From contig JAUCBJ010008100.1 of NCBI GenBank assembly GCA_032718475.1, positions 1-64,000 on the forward strand: a stretch of DNA of 64,000 nt. The letters are read 5' to 3'. A program made the position numbers and the translations under genes. This document shows positions 32,400 through 45,130 of the stretch, piece after piece; position 1 is the stretch's first letter; the number at the start of each line of letters is the position of its first letter. Under the pieces are notes generated by a model. It worked only from the letters and a program-made list of their open reading frames with translations. It was not told the origin of the DNA and did no database searches. The DNA comes from Nemertoderma westbladi. Its lineage: Eukaryota; Xenacoelomorpha; Nemertodermatida; Nemertodermatidae.

Positions 32400-34052
32400 C
32401 AACATATGGAGTGGGTGTGTGACTCTATTATTTTATATTATTTTATTATTTTTATATTTCTGTATGTATTACTATGTAATTTTATTATAATCGTTTTCTT
32501 TAATTTTATTCAGTAGAATGTTATTTTAGCGATTATTTAGTAGATTAGTGCAATATATATTCGCGTTTATTACTTAATTACGTATATATTATATTTAATG
32601 CGACGGCAAGAAATAATTCTTTTCCTCTTTCCTTACTGCCCGTATCATATTATAAATACGTGACTACAGTAAGATGAAATGTCCGTACTTATTAAAGTAC
32701 AATAAAGCCACTACTATATTCAAGTATTATTGGTAGGCAGAGTATTAGGAATGCAAAGTTCAGATCCTCGTGTCTCGGCTAAACCAAGCTCTGGGTAGAC
32801 CTTGGAAACGACTTGCCTCTTCACACTGACATTGCTTCGTGCGATATTGCTCTCATACCGTATATTAAATAATACATATAGTAGCGTGATGTCCCTTTAA
32901 CAGTAGCGTATAACGCAAAATAAATCTGTTAAACCCTTTGACCATCTGTAATTCTAGTCGATTAAGATATCGTGGCACCCACCGATATACTTGAAAGACA
33001 AATTATAGAATCAGTGGTTAACGTCCCCAGACAAGTTCTGGAATAAATCGGTGCCCATCTCAAATATTAATTATTTAATATTTGCAAATCTAATAAGTCA
33101 AAATCTGTAAAATTCAGATCCTTCAACAATTCTAGTCAATTAAGATATCGTAGCATTTACCGATATTCTTAAAAAAGACAATTGTCATAGAATTAAGGAT
33201 CTTGTGTCCCTAGACATGTTCTAGAATCAAAATATGTCCATTTAATTATCAAATAATAAAATTTCAGGGAATAAATTTAAATTCATGCCTTTTAATGAAT
33301 TTAATAAATTGCCATTTTTACGCAATTTATAAAGTTCCCAAAATTCCATTAATTAATAGATCAAGGGAGCGGAGATTTATCTTATTATGCATATGAGTGT
33401 GCGAAAGTCTCCCAAACATAGTCAATAGCCGATAAAATTCATAAAGTCATGTATAAAACAGAACATTGACTATTAAAGAATACTATTAAATAACATCCCA
33501 GATCTGTATGCATTGGAATCACCCTAATTCTACCGCTAGCTTTGCATAATGTCACCATAGCAACAACCACGCTAGAATTAGAATTGAGTTAAAAGAACAA
33601 TAGAAAGCTTGTCCCATTGAATAGCATAGGGAATAAATAGCGCACTGCTAGTATCCAAGGATACATAATAATACAGTGACATTCTGGAAGGCATTGACTA
33701 ACGGACAAATGGCCCGAATGTGTGTAGTTGTGACCAGTTGTGTGGTATTTGTGAGTTTATAGGTGAATGTTACTGCTAAAGTGTGTTTACAGTAGCTAGT
33801 CGCAATCGTAAAAGTAACCTAACTCTCCAAGGAAAACCTGAAGTACATCTAAGCCTTTGGGACGGACAGTTGAGTGACTTGTGCCGGTTGTCGTTGTCAT
33901 TGTGCGGCTACGTCGTTGGCGAAAGTGCAGCGGCGACGACACATCGGCGCTGAGGATCTCGTACTGTCCGGGGGTTGATTGGGGTAGGCAGCGACGCCCG
34001 CTCGCCTAAATGTGGACTCATTATAATATGGATAAACTCATATATAGCAGAT
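32400..34052 (+). other. Conserved noncoding spacer between pol and ORF3, inner copy
   Basis: About 1.65 kb without long frames. It is highly similar to the complement of 39699-41514 in the outer copy, for example TGAGAGCAATATTGC-type sequence, CGATTAAGATATCGTGGCAC and CCCAGACA(A/T)G(T)TCTGGAATAAA. It contains two copies (178-base period, 32951 and 33129) of a CTAGTCRATTAAGATATCGT unit. Conservation between diverged subfamilies suggests a promoter, splice acceptor or packaging role for ORF3 expression. A relic LTR is an alternative. Confidence 0.6.
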
Positions 34053-35580
34053 ATGACGGAGTTGATAGAAGATGGTCTTGGTATCGGGGAGCGATATACT
34101 CTACTTTTACAAGCGTTTGTTGATAGCTTAATATGCGGCGACGTTAGTCCAACTGCTGCGGATGACGATGGTCGTTATATCGAACCGCCAATGTCCCAAG
34201 AGCAGCTCACGCGTGAGTTGGACTATAGAAAATTCGCTGCTTGATATACGCAGCGTAATGGTACGTATATGGACTTCTTAACTACTGGTCATCCTATCGA
34301 CCTACACGATACGAACGATATAGACACCAAAGGGAAATGGTTTATTTAAATATCATACCCAGCGGAAGCGGAACGATAAATTGAGACTCGAACACGAAAA
34401 TTCTATTCGAAACCGACTTGAAAGTGCAGATGTCGAAATGCCGGATAAACGCAGCGACTCCACCAAATACCTGGAATTCTTGAGAGAAACCTATCTCGAT
34501 ATTACCAGTCAACAGAATCTAGAAACTCGATATCCTCAAGGTATACATCATGACCGCATGGTAGAACTCAAACGGCTCTATTCCACTATGATGTATCTTA
34601 CCGCTGATCGATCGCTACCTGTTGTACCGGATAGCTTCGAACGGATGGAGGAATATTGTAAGCTGGAGAAAGATCACTCGCGTTTCCCCTACAAGACGTA
34701 CGTTTTTGGGTATTATTACGGTAAATGCCCTAGACCCAGCCAATAAACGGAAAGACATAAACATCCACGGAAACGTTGTGTTAAACACAGTTGTGTTCGT
34801 TATATTTACTGGAGTTTCGAGCGAAACTTGTTTGACGTATCACCTATGCTCACTCGGCTCTAACGATCCTAGAGTAAACCTACGATCAGAGTCCCGGAAT
34901 ACTCGGTCAAACCTCCTCATTCCTTAGTTGGACCTCAGACCTGCGATCCTGGTGGTGTCGCGGATCCTCGCGGACTGTATTCACTGTTCAAAGATCTAGT
35001 GCTACCCTAACAATTAATCGGTAACACTCCGACAGTGATTTCTAGCTAGCCGCCCATCTTACCTAGCCGGATTGTGACGCGGACACCTAATATCACTATC
35101 CAACCGTATGGTCGTTCCTGTTTAACGCGATACAACCCCTCATCAAGGTGAAGGAGAGCGTTGTACGAAACGAGTTAAACGCTATTCTATAAAGATCAAA
35201 AAGAAACCTGCGTTTGTTCAGATAAACGTAAGTTATAACAGTAAGTCCAATCGATAAACGAATTGGCCTTATCTCAATTCGATTGGGAAATCCAGAATCT
35301 CTAAGAAGTTATCGAACTTGGACGATCCTATTCTCTGCGAGAGTTTTTGGATGAACGTATCCAGCTACGAGCGGAGGAAAATCAGCTCGAGGAGAAGCAT
35401 ATCGAAACGGCGGATACCCCGACCATAATCCTACACCTTCTGATGCAATCATATTGCACCCTTCACCCAGGATTTATAGCCCTCCTAGTAAAGTGGCTCC
35501 CCCAAAGAGAAAAGGACTCTTGCTAGCCTCAAGAAACTGCGTAAACACCGTCCGCGCAAAGAAACTAACTGTTTAGAGTA
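34053..35580 (+). pseudogene. Inner element ORF3 remnant
   Basis: Starts MTELIEDGLGIGERYTL, collinear with the outer ORF3 start at 39698. A stop at 34242, frame changes (34381-34746 and 34622-34927 carry successive parts) and a large deletion near 35415 break it. The deletion joins the Glu-rich segment (EENQLEEKHIE) to the C-terminal GYPDHNPTPSDAI-like segment (35440-35570). The two copies share start, order and end, so ORF3 belongs to the family and is not a chance insertion in one copy. Confidence 0.75.
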
Positions 35581-35638
35581 TCTTTATGTTTTAGAAACTG
35601 TGATTTTTATATTTTATAGACTGAAAATCCCATTTTCT

Positions 35639-35646
35639 GGGAGCGG
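35639..35646 (+). promoter_or_regulatory. Polypurine tract of inner element
   Basis: GGGAGCGG immediately before TGTAAAAGC of the 3' LTR; same tract as in the outer copy. Confidence 0.8.
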
Positions 35647-36853
35647 TGTAAAAGCTTTTGCTGAATTGTCCGGTTATTTTTCCTTATTTTTCCCGTAAAA
35701 TACTCTGTAGTTGGTTTACCAGGCATAAAAAGGCCGTGTCCTTGCTGTACTGGTGTTTTAGCAGACATAAAAGCTATTTCTTCTGTATTTGTACTTTAGA
35801 GGACATAATCCGTAATTCCGTGACGTAAAAGCTCGATACTCTTGAAAACAGTGTCGCTACCATGATGACGGCTAGCAGCTGATATTGCCACGTCGACGTT
35901 TCTTTGTTTCTTTGTTCTCTCGTTGTTCAGGTTGACCAATCAGAGCGTTTGTTGTCTCTGTGTTGGAGGTGTATACAGAAACTCAGTAGTTCAGTGTTAT
36001 GTTTTTGCCCAGAGCCTAAGAACCGGCTTTTGGCACCTCCGTGTTTTCAGTTTTTAGTCTTACACTAGTAGGCTTAATTATAAGGACATATATCCGTTAT
36101 CAAACTGATGTCTGATGTCTGATGTCTGCATACTGCATACTGCAGTACTGCATACTGTGTAACACTGTGCATACTTTTATATTGTTATACTGCTATTTAC
36201 TGTCAGTTCTTCATAATATGGTTGATGAATTATTATATTTGGAATAACGACAAATAACCCCGAAAACCCAATATTCTTGATATACCGAAGGTAAGAGAGA
36301 AAGGTTACAGATAAATGATTGCGACCTATGTTGAGTGGTTTGAAGTGAATCTAATGTTATTTGATAGACCCTACATGATTCGGTCCGTGTTCCTTTTATA
36401 TGTGACTAAAATCAGTGAAGATCGGCAGATCAGTGTGCAGTATTGTGCAGCATTGTGTATGAGTGAGACTGATAACGAAGCATTTCCTAAAGAATGCGCC
36501 ATATATGTGAATTCTAACTAAGCCATATCGTTGTGAGTAGTTTAAGTCATAACTCTGTTTATATAGATAGAGCGCCACGTCCTAAAGGAACTGTTAATAT
36601 TTCCCGAAGGTGAATAATATTGTCAGAGATTATATAATACTGTCAGTCGAATAATACATTAGGCTTACATAGCAATAAAATTAAGCCGTCGAACCCAATC
36701 TCCCGGGTATATCCAGCGGGTGAATGATCGCGCACAGATTGGTTTCGACTAGTGTAGTGAATTAAATACTTGTCATAGACTAAAGGTGATTTATTATCTA
36801 GAAGACATCCTAATTTGGCGGGTTAAACTGCCAAAGGTCTGAAAGCGCGAACA
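35647..36853 (+). repeat. Inner element, 3' LTR
   Basis: 1207 bases, nearly identical to 25529-26728. By eye the differences are two substitutions and an extra GCATACT. Confidence 0.95.
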
Positions 36854-36858
36854 ATAGG
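36854..36858. repeat. Target-site duplication of inner BEL element, right
   Basis: ATAGG, partner of 25524-25528. Confidence 0.93.
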
Positions 36859-39698
36859 GTTTCCAACTTTGAAATTCTATCCGTATTCTTGAAAGGCAAG
36901 ATGTCCGATGGAAGTTCGTTGTACTTTATTGATGCCGCTGGGTGTATTGGCATACATAGTTCAGTAGAAACCTCGGCCTTCTGCCCAGGGAGTAATCAAC
37001 TGAGTGTCTACAAAAGGATAAGGGATATTCTCCATGTTCCTAAAGTCGTTTTGGAGATCTCCATAAACAGCTGAGCCGATTTTAAGGATTCTTTAGTTAA
37101 ACAACATCTCGAGCACAGGCTGGGGTAACATCGATCCATCGATACCCATGGCCGGTTTGCGCTCGGTGTCAGTGACGTAACGCTGCGCGAGTTCGAATTG
37201 TCCATGTCGGAGTTTCTTTTGTATCTCGGTGAGGGTCTCAAAAGAATAATCAATCACGTCGGAACACGCTCGAGTAAACACGTGGGTAGAACCAGCTAGT
37301 CCTCGTATATGTATCATGCGCGTAGTTCCCAGTTCTCCAACCGGAACGCTACCTTCGTTATCGTAAGTGACAACTCCATACATTTCGATAACGTTAAGAG
37401 TTTCATTCCACTCTTTAGTGGCGTTTTCTAGGGTCATTCCCACTGGATGCCACAAGGTGGCGCATTCGCTAGCGTTAGGTAGATCCCTATACTTCAGATA
37501 CTGTGTAGTATACGTCTCTACATCTCCATATCGTTGTATTCTCTCCTCCTCGAATAACACGTCGAGATTCCAGTGGACTAATCGAGTTTTGATAAATCCA
37601 TCGAGATTATACGGAGGTATTATATCCTTCTCTATTCTGGAAACATTGTAGGGTTTTTGGAATGAGTTTACTTTCACTAACTGATCCAGATGTTTCTGCA
37701 GTTGTTCGAGTTCGACAAGATCGAGAGGATTTATTAGTGGTAGAAACCTTAGACTATGTGTAGGATCTTCCGGTTTTACCATGTAATATTGAGTTAGATT
37801 GACATAATAAGGGTGATCTTTGATCCCATAAAACGAGTTCGGTAAAGGTCTAGTGCGTATGTTTACCTCATGTACCATACGACGGACAAGATCCGCTCGA
37901 TTGTCCGGAGGTTCAACGAGTATACCATCGACACGAGCGGCCTCGATTGGCAGACGCTGTAACATTGGAGCGTCGGCGATAAGATCTCGAGATCTTAGGT
38001 TGATATCAACCGGTTGGGGTTGTACCATTGCGAAGAGTTTGTCTCTGAAATGGGGAACCATCGATGGATGAATGATGGTTTTGGAGTAGAGATCCATCAT
38101 AAGGATTTGAGCTTCGGGTTGGGCTAAAGCTCTTTCTTCTCTTTCATCCATTTCGATGTGTTTCTCCTCGAGCTGATTTTCCTCTGCTTGTCGTTGTAAG
38201 CGTTTGTCTAAAAACTCTTGTAGAGAATAGGTTCGTCTAAGTTCGATCGATACTTCCTCGAGGTTCTGGATTTCTCGATCGAACTGGGGTAAGGCCAACT
38301 CCTTCACCGCTTGGACTTGTTGCTGCAATTTGCGTTTCTCTAAACAATCATAAATTCCTTTTCCTATCTTCTGTCGATTACCCACGAGTTGAGTAAAGGG
38401 CAACTTTGTGCCTGGTTGGCGACAGTATACAAGGTAACATCAACCTTCAACTCATTGTGCACTGGCCGCATTCTTAATTATCACTGAAAAACTGGAAAAC
38501 TGATAAACTGGATACTTATTGAGTTGCTGCAATTTGCGTTTCTCTAAACAATCATAAGTTCCTTTTCCTATCTTCTGTCGAATAGCGTCTAACGCGTTTC
38601 GTACAACGCTCTCCTCGACTTCGGTGACGGGTTGTATCGGGGTTAACCCAGGACGATTGTATGGGTTGAACGGCGATATTAGATGTCCGCGTCCCAATCC
38701 GGATAAGTAGGATGGGCGAATATCTAGCGAGCCCACTACCGGAGTGCCACTGATTAATTGTTCGGGTAACACAAGATCTTTGAACAGTGAATACAGTTCA
38801 GGAGGATCCGTTATACTATTAGGATCAAGAGTTTGAGGTCTCACTAGGGAATGAGGAGGTCTGACCGAGTATTCCGGAACTCTGATCATGGGTTTATTTA
38901 AAGATCGTTTGAGTCGAGCGATCGTAGGTGACACGTCGAACAAGTTTCGCTCGAAACTCCCGTAAGTATAGCGAGTAAAACTGTGTTTAGCGCAACGTCT
39001 CCGCGGATGTTTATGTCTTTCCGTTTGTTGGTTGGGTCTAGGGCATTCATCACAATAATACCAAAGACGCACATCCTGTAGAGGAAACGCGGGTGACCAT
39101 TCTCCAGTTTAACAATATTCCTCCATCTGTTCGAAGCTATCCGGGACAACAGGTAGCGGTCGATCGGCGGTAAGATACATCATAGTGAAATAGAGCCGTT
39201 TGAGTTCTATCATAGGATCATGATGTATACCTTGAGGATATCGAGTTTCTAGATTTTGTAGGCTGGCAATATTGAGATATGTTTCTCTCAATAATTCCAG
39301 ATATTCGTTGAAGTCGCTGCGTTTATCCGGCTCTTCAACGTCTTCTCTTTCGAGTCGGTTTCGAATAGAATTCTCGTGTTCGATTATCAGTTTATCGTTC
39401 TGACTCCGCTGGGTATGATATTTAAAGAGAACCATTTCCCTTTCGGTGTCTACATCGTCCGTATCATGTAAATTGATAGGATGGCCAGTAGTTAAGAAGT
39501 CCATATACGTACCATTACGATGCGTATAGTGAGCGGTGAATTTTCTATAGTCCAATTCACGCGTGAGTTGTTCCTTGGACATTGGCGGTTCGATATAACG
39601 GCCATCGTCCTCCGTAGTATTAAACTATCAACAAATGCTTGCAATGGTAGGGTATATCGCTCCCTGATACCAAGATCATCTTCTATCAACTCAGTCAT
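36859..39698 (-). pseudogene. Outer element ORF3, proximal part
   Basis: Minus-strand coding region downstream of pol, unrelated to any Gag, Pol or Env family I know. It starts MTELIEDDLGIRERYTL at 39698. Successive frames (39698-39492, 39582-39109, 39149-38898, 39072-38452, 38403-37093) are separated by single-base frameshifts; comparison with the inner copy shows some of these are recent. The largest open part (436 codons) has a predicted coiled coil (REIQNLEEVSIELRRTY ... EENQLEEKH). A mixed alpha/beta-like segment with no signal peptide or transmembrane helix follows. It stops at 37093, but similar coding sequence with two further stops continues to the inner element and beyond it at 25523. 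Summed with the distal part, the region spans about 4.2 kb. A structural or nucleic-acid-binding accessory protein is possible; function is unknown. Confidence 0.7.
38319..38581. repeat. 59-bp direct repeat flanking a 145-bp insert in ORF3
   Basis: 38319-38377 and 38523-38581 are the same 59 bases with one mismatch, encoding IGKGTYDCLEKRKLQQ in both. The 145 bases between them do not belong to ORF3 and shift the frame. It looks like an insertion with an unusually long target duplication, or a template-switch event. Confidence 0.85.
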
Positions 39699-41514
39699 AG
39701 CTGCTATATGAGTTTATCAAGATTATAATTAATTATAATTAGGCTAGCGGGCGTCGCTGCCTACCCCTCACTGCCCCTGGACAGCGCAAGATCCTCAGCG
39801 CCGATGTACTGTTGTCACGGTGCTTATCGCCAATGTAGTAGCTACACAACGACAACAATAACCAGTGCGAGTCACTCCACTGTCCGTCCCAAGGGCTTAG
39901 ATTTACTTCAGGTTCTCACTGCAGAGGTAGGGCTACTTTCACAACTGCGACTGGCTACTCTGTAAACACACTTTAGAAGCAACATTCACCTATAAACGCA
40001 CAAATTCCACACAACTGTCACAAATTGTACACATTCGGGCCATTTGTCCGTTAGTCAAGTGCCTTCCAGAATGCCACGTTATTATTATGTATCCTTGGAT
40101 ACTAGCAGTGCACTATTTATTCCTTATGCTATTCAATGGGGCAAGCTTTCTATTGTTCTTTTAACTCGCTTCTAATTCTAGCGTGGTTGTTGCTATGGTG
40201 AGATTATGGAAAGCTAGCAGTAGAATTAGGGTAATTCTCATGCATACAGATCTGGGATGCTATTTAATAGTAATTCTTTAATTGTCAATATTCCCCCTTA
40301 TACATGATGTTATGAATTTTATCGGCTATTAGAGATTCTCGCACACTAATATACTTAATAGGGTGAATCTCCGCTCCCATGATCTATTAATTAATGGAAT
40401 TTTGGGAATGTTATAAATTGTATAAAATAAGAATTTATCAAATTCATGAGAGGATATGAATTTAAAATTATTCCCATAAATTTTATTATTTAATATTAAA
40501 TAGGCACAATTTTATTCCAGAGCATGTCTGGGAACTAGGATCCTTGATTCTAGGAAATTTGTCCTTTTAAGAGTATCGGTAAGTGCTACGATATCTTAAT
40601 CGACTAGAATTTTAAAGGATCTAAATTTTAACAGATTTTGATTTATAGATTTTCTCGGTTTACAAACTCCTTAGAATTTATTTGTATGCATTTACTCTAT
40701 TATAACATTTGTTTTAATATATTTTTATAAATATTAACTATGTAATATTTATGATGGGCACCGGTTTATTCCAGAACATGTCTGGGGACGTTAACCATTG
40801 ATTCTAGAATTTTGTCTTTCAAGTATATCGGTAGGTGCCACGATATCTTAATCGACTAGAATTACAGATGGTCAAAGGGTTTAACAGATTTATTTTGCGT
40901 TTTACGCTACTGTTAAAGGGACATCACGCTACTATATGTATTATTTAATATACGGTATGAGAGCAATATTGCAAGAAGCAATGTCAGTGAGAAGAGGCAA
41001 GTCGTTTCCAAGGTCTACCCAGAGCTTGGTTTAGCCGAGACACGAGGATCTGAACTTTGCATTCCTTATACTCTACTTACCAATGATACTTGAGTATAGT
41101 AGGAGCTTTATTGTACTTTAATAAGTATGGATATTTCATCTTACTGTAGTCACGCATTTATAATATGATACGGACAGTAAGGAAAGAGAAAATAATTATT
41201 TCTCGCCGTTATGCTAAATACATATAATATAAGTAGTTAAATAATAAACGCGAATATATATTGCTCTAATTCTACTAAATAATCGCTAAAATAACATTCT
41301 ACTAAATAAAATTAAAGAAAACGATTATAATAAAATTATATAATAATACATACATAAATATAAAAATAATAACCAGCTAAAGACCCTCAATACTTTATTT
41401 TTTTATCATCTTTACACTATGCTGCCGCTGGTGAATGCCTACCACTTCATCCGTTCGAAAAATAATAAAAAACGAATATAAAATAATATAGTCATACACC
41501 CACTCCAGACGCTG
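39699..41514 (-). other. Conserved noncoding spacer between pol and ORF3, outer copy
   Basis: Counterpart of 32400-34052. It has the same repeated TCTAGTCGATTAAGATATCG unit (complement around 40590 and 40845) and the same ordered blocks. It follows the integrase stop and precedes the ORF3 Met. Confidence 0.6.
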
Positions 41515-43035
41515 TTACGTTGGGGAGTCCCTAGATGTTTGTTGGATTAGGGAGGTGGTCGTGGGAAGAGTATCTTGCCTTCCATAGTTTCCGGACAGTT
41601 CTCTGTCTCTTTCCAGTAAACATAAACGACCAACTGGGCGATTGAGCTGCTGTGTTTCGAACACAATTCCAGGTTTCTTAAAGTTACGTCGCATGACGAC
41701 GAGTTCTACCGATCGCACCAAACCATCATCTGAGATATGAGTCTCGATGATACGACCTGTCTGCCACCGCTTACGTGGAAGATCTGATTCCACAATAAGG
41801 ACCATGTCTCCGGCGCTGACGTTTTCTTGCTGCGCAAACCACTTGGTTCGAAGTTGTAGCGTAGGCAGATAATGTTTTTCGAAATGGTCAGCGAAACGAC
41901 GGGATAATAACTGCATAAGTTGCCAAGTTTGTCGGCAGTATTCGTCTCCGTCCGTGATTTCCGATCGTGGGAGCATGGCTATAGGTTTCTTCAGTAGGAA
42001 ATGCGCGGGTGTTAGCGCTTCCAGGGAGTCGGGACTCGATGAGACTGGCATAAGCGGTCTTTCGTTAAGATCGGCGGCGATTTCTTCCATTAACGTCCGC
42101 AAAAGTTCGTCGGTGAGATACGCGCGGCATGGCACTATAAAGTGAAATGCGGTCTTCACGCTTCTTATTATTCTCTCCCAACTTCCTCCCCACCAAGGGG
42201 CATCGGCGGCATTGAATGTCCAGCTAGATGCTGTTACCCTTAGCTGATCGTCCACCTGTCTTTGGTTCCAATCTCTAACATAAGCCTTGATCTCATTATT
42301 GGCGCCAATGAAGTTCGTCCCCTTATCAGATCTCATCGTGTTGATAGTTTCAAAGCGAGCGATCTGTCGGCATAGACTCAGTATGAAGCTGTTGGTAGAT
42401 AGATCGTTCACCATATCTAAATGGATCGCTCTAAAAGTCATACAGACAAAGATGACACACCATCGCTTGACTATAGTCCTGGCACGATATACTTCAATAG
42501 GGCCAAATAAATCCACACCGGTATTAGTAAAGGGTGGTTCATAGAAGCTTACTCGTTCCCTAGGTAATTCTGCCTCTCGCTGTGTTAAAGGCCTACTGAA
42601 TGCTTTCCTACAGGGTATACAGTTCCTAAGAACTTGGTTCAGAGCTCTACGGGGTTTATGAAAATAATAGCGAGTTCGAATTTCGCTAAGAACTCGTTCT
42701 CTACCAGCATGGTAAAGCTTACTGTGAACATCTACCATCATCTTGATTTGTATTTCAAGATTTCTAATGAGTATGGGAAACTTAGTGTCAAAGGATAATG
42801 GAGCATTAGTTAGTCTCCCTCCAACGCGTATTAACCCATCTATCATTGTGCTAGAGAAACGATCCCTTAAGCGCATCTGTGGATTTCTCAAAAACAGGAA
42901 ATACTTATCGGAATCTTCATAGCATTGCAGGAGTCTCAGTATCTGCTTATTGGTTTCTTCATGCTCCTGGTAACTGATCTTCTCCATCAGAAAACCTATC
43001 TGATATTTTATATTTGGGAAGATCTTTAATAGCAT
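41515..43035 (-). pseudogene. BEL/Pao integrase region, outer element
   Basis: Open frame of 506 codons. An HHCC-type segment comes first (HAGRERVLSEIRTRYY ... CIPCRKAF). The DDE core follows with GVDLFGPIEV, an MRSDKGTNFIGA segment and WWGGSWERIIRSVK, giving D, D and E at the expected positions. A C-terminal DUF5641-type domain (FAQQENVSAGDMVLI...RKRWQTGRI) and the end QTSRDSPT follow. Integrase would insert the cDNA and leave the 5-bp duplication seen here. The integrase domains themselves look undamaged, but a frameshift near 43000 separates them from RNase H. Confidence 0.9.
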
Positions 43036-43966
43036 GGACCTGCGCAGATGTCAGTGGAGCGGTATCACTAGCGATCTTCGTCCTGGAGTAGTGATGATGA
43101 AAACATCGCTTTAAATACACGACGACCTTACAAAGCCGATTCCAGGAGCTATAGTGGTTTATCACTCTCTGCAAGAGAGGTGAGAGTCCCTGCGAGACGT
43201 CTGGTGTTCCAGATTTCCAGTCTCTCTCTCTGATTTCCACAACAGACTTATTTGTGGCGGGGGAGTTTGGATCCAAAGCGTCGTCTCCGGAAATGTGTAA
43301 TACAGACAGATCTATCACGGGTTTAAATAACTTCGATTTACTCGTCCGGGTTTTAGGTTTGACTTTCTCCGCTCCCTTGGCTTGTCTAATCTCAGCCGTG
43401 GTAAGATGAGGAGGCCATTCATCTTCTTCTTTACTTAGGAAGTCGGGTCCACCTAACCAGTCCAGAGTATCTATCAGTTCTTGAGGAGTTGCTCCTCTGG
43501 AGGTGATGTCGGCTGGATTAATCGTCCCAGGGCAATGTCTCCATTGATCTACACTAGTGCGACTAAGTATAATGGCTACTCTGTTGGTAACGAAGACGCT
43601 GAACTGACAGACTTCATTGGTTATATACTCCAAAACAAGTAAAGCATCAGTCCAATAGACAGTTTTCTCCAGTGGATAGTCGATCTGTTCTATTACATTC
43701 CGGCCGATGGCTGTAGCGTATAGAGCCGCATTTAACTCCGCTCGAGGAACTCGTAGTTTGTTGTTTATCAAGGCCTTAGAGGTAACCAAGGCAACCTTAA
43801 TTCCATCCGGAGTTTCAACCCTCAGGTAGGCTACTATACCTATTCCCATGTCACTGGCGTCTCCAAACACATGGAGTTGATAGGAATACGTGGGGAGAAT
43901 GTGACCAAAATAAGAACGGGAAATCGTAAAGTTCTCGATGGATGGCAGAGAATCTTCCCATTTCAT
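42959..43966 (-). pseudogene. BEL/Pao RNase H region, outer element
   Basis: 335-codon frame containing HVFGDASDMGIGIVAYL (first catalytic Asp), RVPRAELNAALYA (Glu), VYWTDALLVLEYI (Asp) and the BEL linker GTINPADITSRGATPQELID. It follows the RT frame after a stop codon at about 44030 in the same reading sense. RNase H removes the RNA strand during reverse transcription. Confidence 0.88.
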
Positions 43967-44029
43967 CCACTTCTTTAGAAGTTCTCCCTTAAGTGGATCG
44001 TCCCACGAGTGGTTTTCAAGCCATATTTG

Positions 44030-45061
44030 TTAAACTAAACTCTGAGCAACCAATATAACTGGGCTAATAAATCCCAATGGATCGAAATAAGTGCTCAGGA
44101 TACTTAGACAAATCCGTTTTGTTCGAACTGGATTATCTCGCTGCTTTAGCTGGAAAAACAGGATATCTCTCTCCGTGTCCCATTTCAAACCAAGTGTCTT
44201 GGTTTCTGGAAAATCGTCCTTGATTAGGTCTAGATCTTTAACTCCTCGGTCTTCTACCGGGATCGATTCCAGAAACTCACGGGAGTTACTTGTGAATTTA
44301 GTTAGTCGAAAACCACCGCGTTTCAAGCACTCTACCGTTCCCTTGGTAACATCAATGGCTTCTTCCACCGATGGGAGGGACTTTAAATTATCGTCCATGT
44401 ATATATCCCGTTTGATGTTGTCGATAACCGCTTTAGAGAAGGCGTCTCGGTTGTCATCAGCAGTGGTGCGCACTACTGAACAGGCGTTCGAGGGGCTCGA
44501 GATGATCCCGAAAGCCTGGATGGTCATCCAGTACTCCACAGGTTTTTGGTTGAGGTCTCCTTCAGGCCACCACAGAAATTGTAGGCTGTCTCGATCCCTA
44601 TCCAGCGCCTTAACTTGTAAGAACATGCCTTCTATATCCGAGGTGAAGGCGATCGAATATTGCTGTAATCTTAAGAGTATTCCCAACAAGGATTGGAGTA
44701 AGTTGGGTCCCGGCAACAACTTGGAGTTAAGGGATTGGCCCATGTAAAGGGCAGAGCCGTCAAATACTACCTGAACTTCGTTGGGTTTACCGGGTTTGGG
44801 AACGTAATGATGAGTTAGATAATACGTTCTCTCAGTTATGGGTGTTTCTTCCGGTACTCGCTCCGCGTATCCCCTATCGATGAATTTCTTCAGCTGGGTC
44901 TTGTACATCTCTTTAGCTGAAGCATTTGCCGTGAGGCGTCGATGTAGTTGCGCGATTCTCTTCTCCGCCAAGGGTCGGTTATTTATAAAGTTGGGTTGTC
45001 GCTTTCGGAATGGCAGACCAATCTCATACCTCCCTTGATTTTTAAGGAAACGTGTAGTCAT
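44030..45061 (-). pseudogene. BEL/Pao reverse transcriptase, outer element
   Basis: 343-codon frame of the Peptidase_A17/BEL RT type. It has HHYVPKPGKPNEVQVVFDGSA in two recognisable pieces, FTSDIEGMFLQV with the first catalytic Asp, and IYMDDNLKS with the catalytic DD pair, followed by the palm and thumb region (STYFDPLGFISPV). In-frame stops lie just upstream (about 45131) and downstream (about 44030), so the polyprotein is broken although the RT motifs are intact. This whole domain is missing from the inner copy. Confidence 0.9.
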
Positions 45062-45130
45062 TTCCTGGATCTGCTTGGCTCTTTCCTCTTCGACCGATAC
45101 TGCTTTGTCGTAGGAATTAGGCTCTACAGC

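Larger units (their letters stand above)
25529..36853 (+). mobile_element. Inner BEL/Pao element, internally deleted, nested in the outer copy
   Basis: Plus-strand relative of the outer element, 11.3 kb, inserted head-on into its ORF3. It has TG...CA LTRs of 1200 and 1207 bases differing by two substitutions and one 7-bp indel, and ATAGG target duplications. It is younger than its host element, as nesting requires. Order: LTR, 2.2-kb leader, a single Gag-protease ORF lacking RT and integrase, conserved spacer, remnant of ORF3, purine tract, LTR. It would need proteins from another copy to move. Confidence 0.93.

Noticed and set aside
36859-39698. ORF3 as a captured viral envelope or herpesvirus-like capsid gene
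   Set aside because: No signal peptide, furin-type site, fusion segment or transmembrane anchor is visible, and I see no capsid motif. It is left as unknown.
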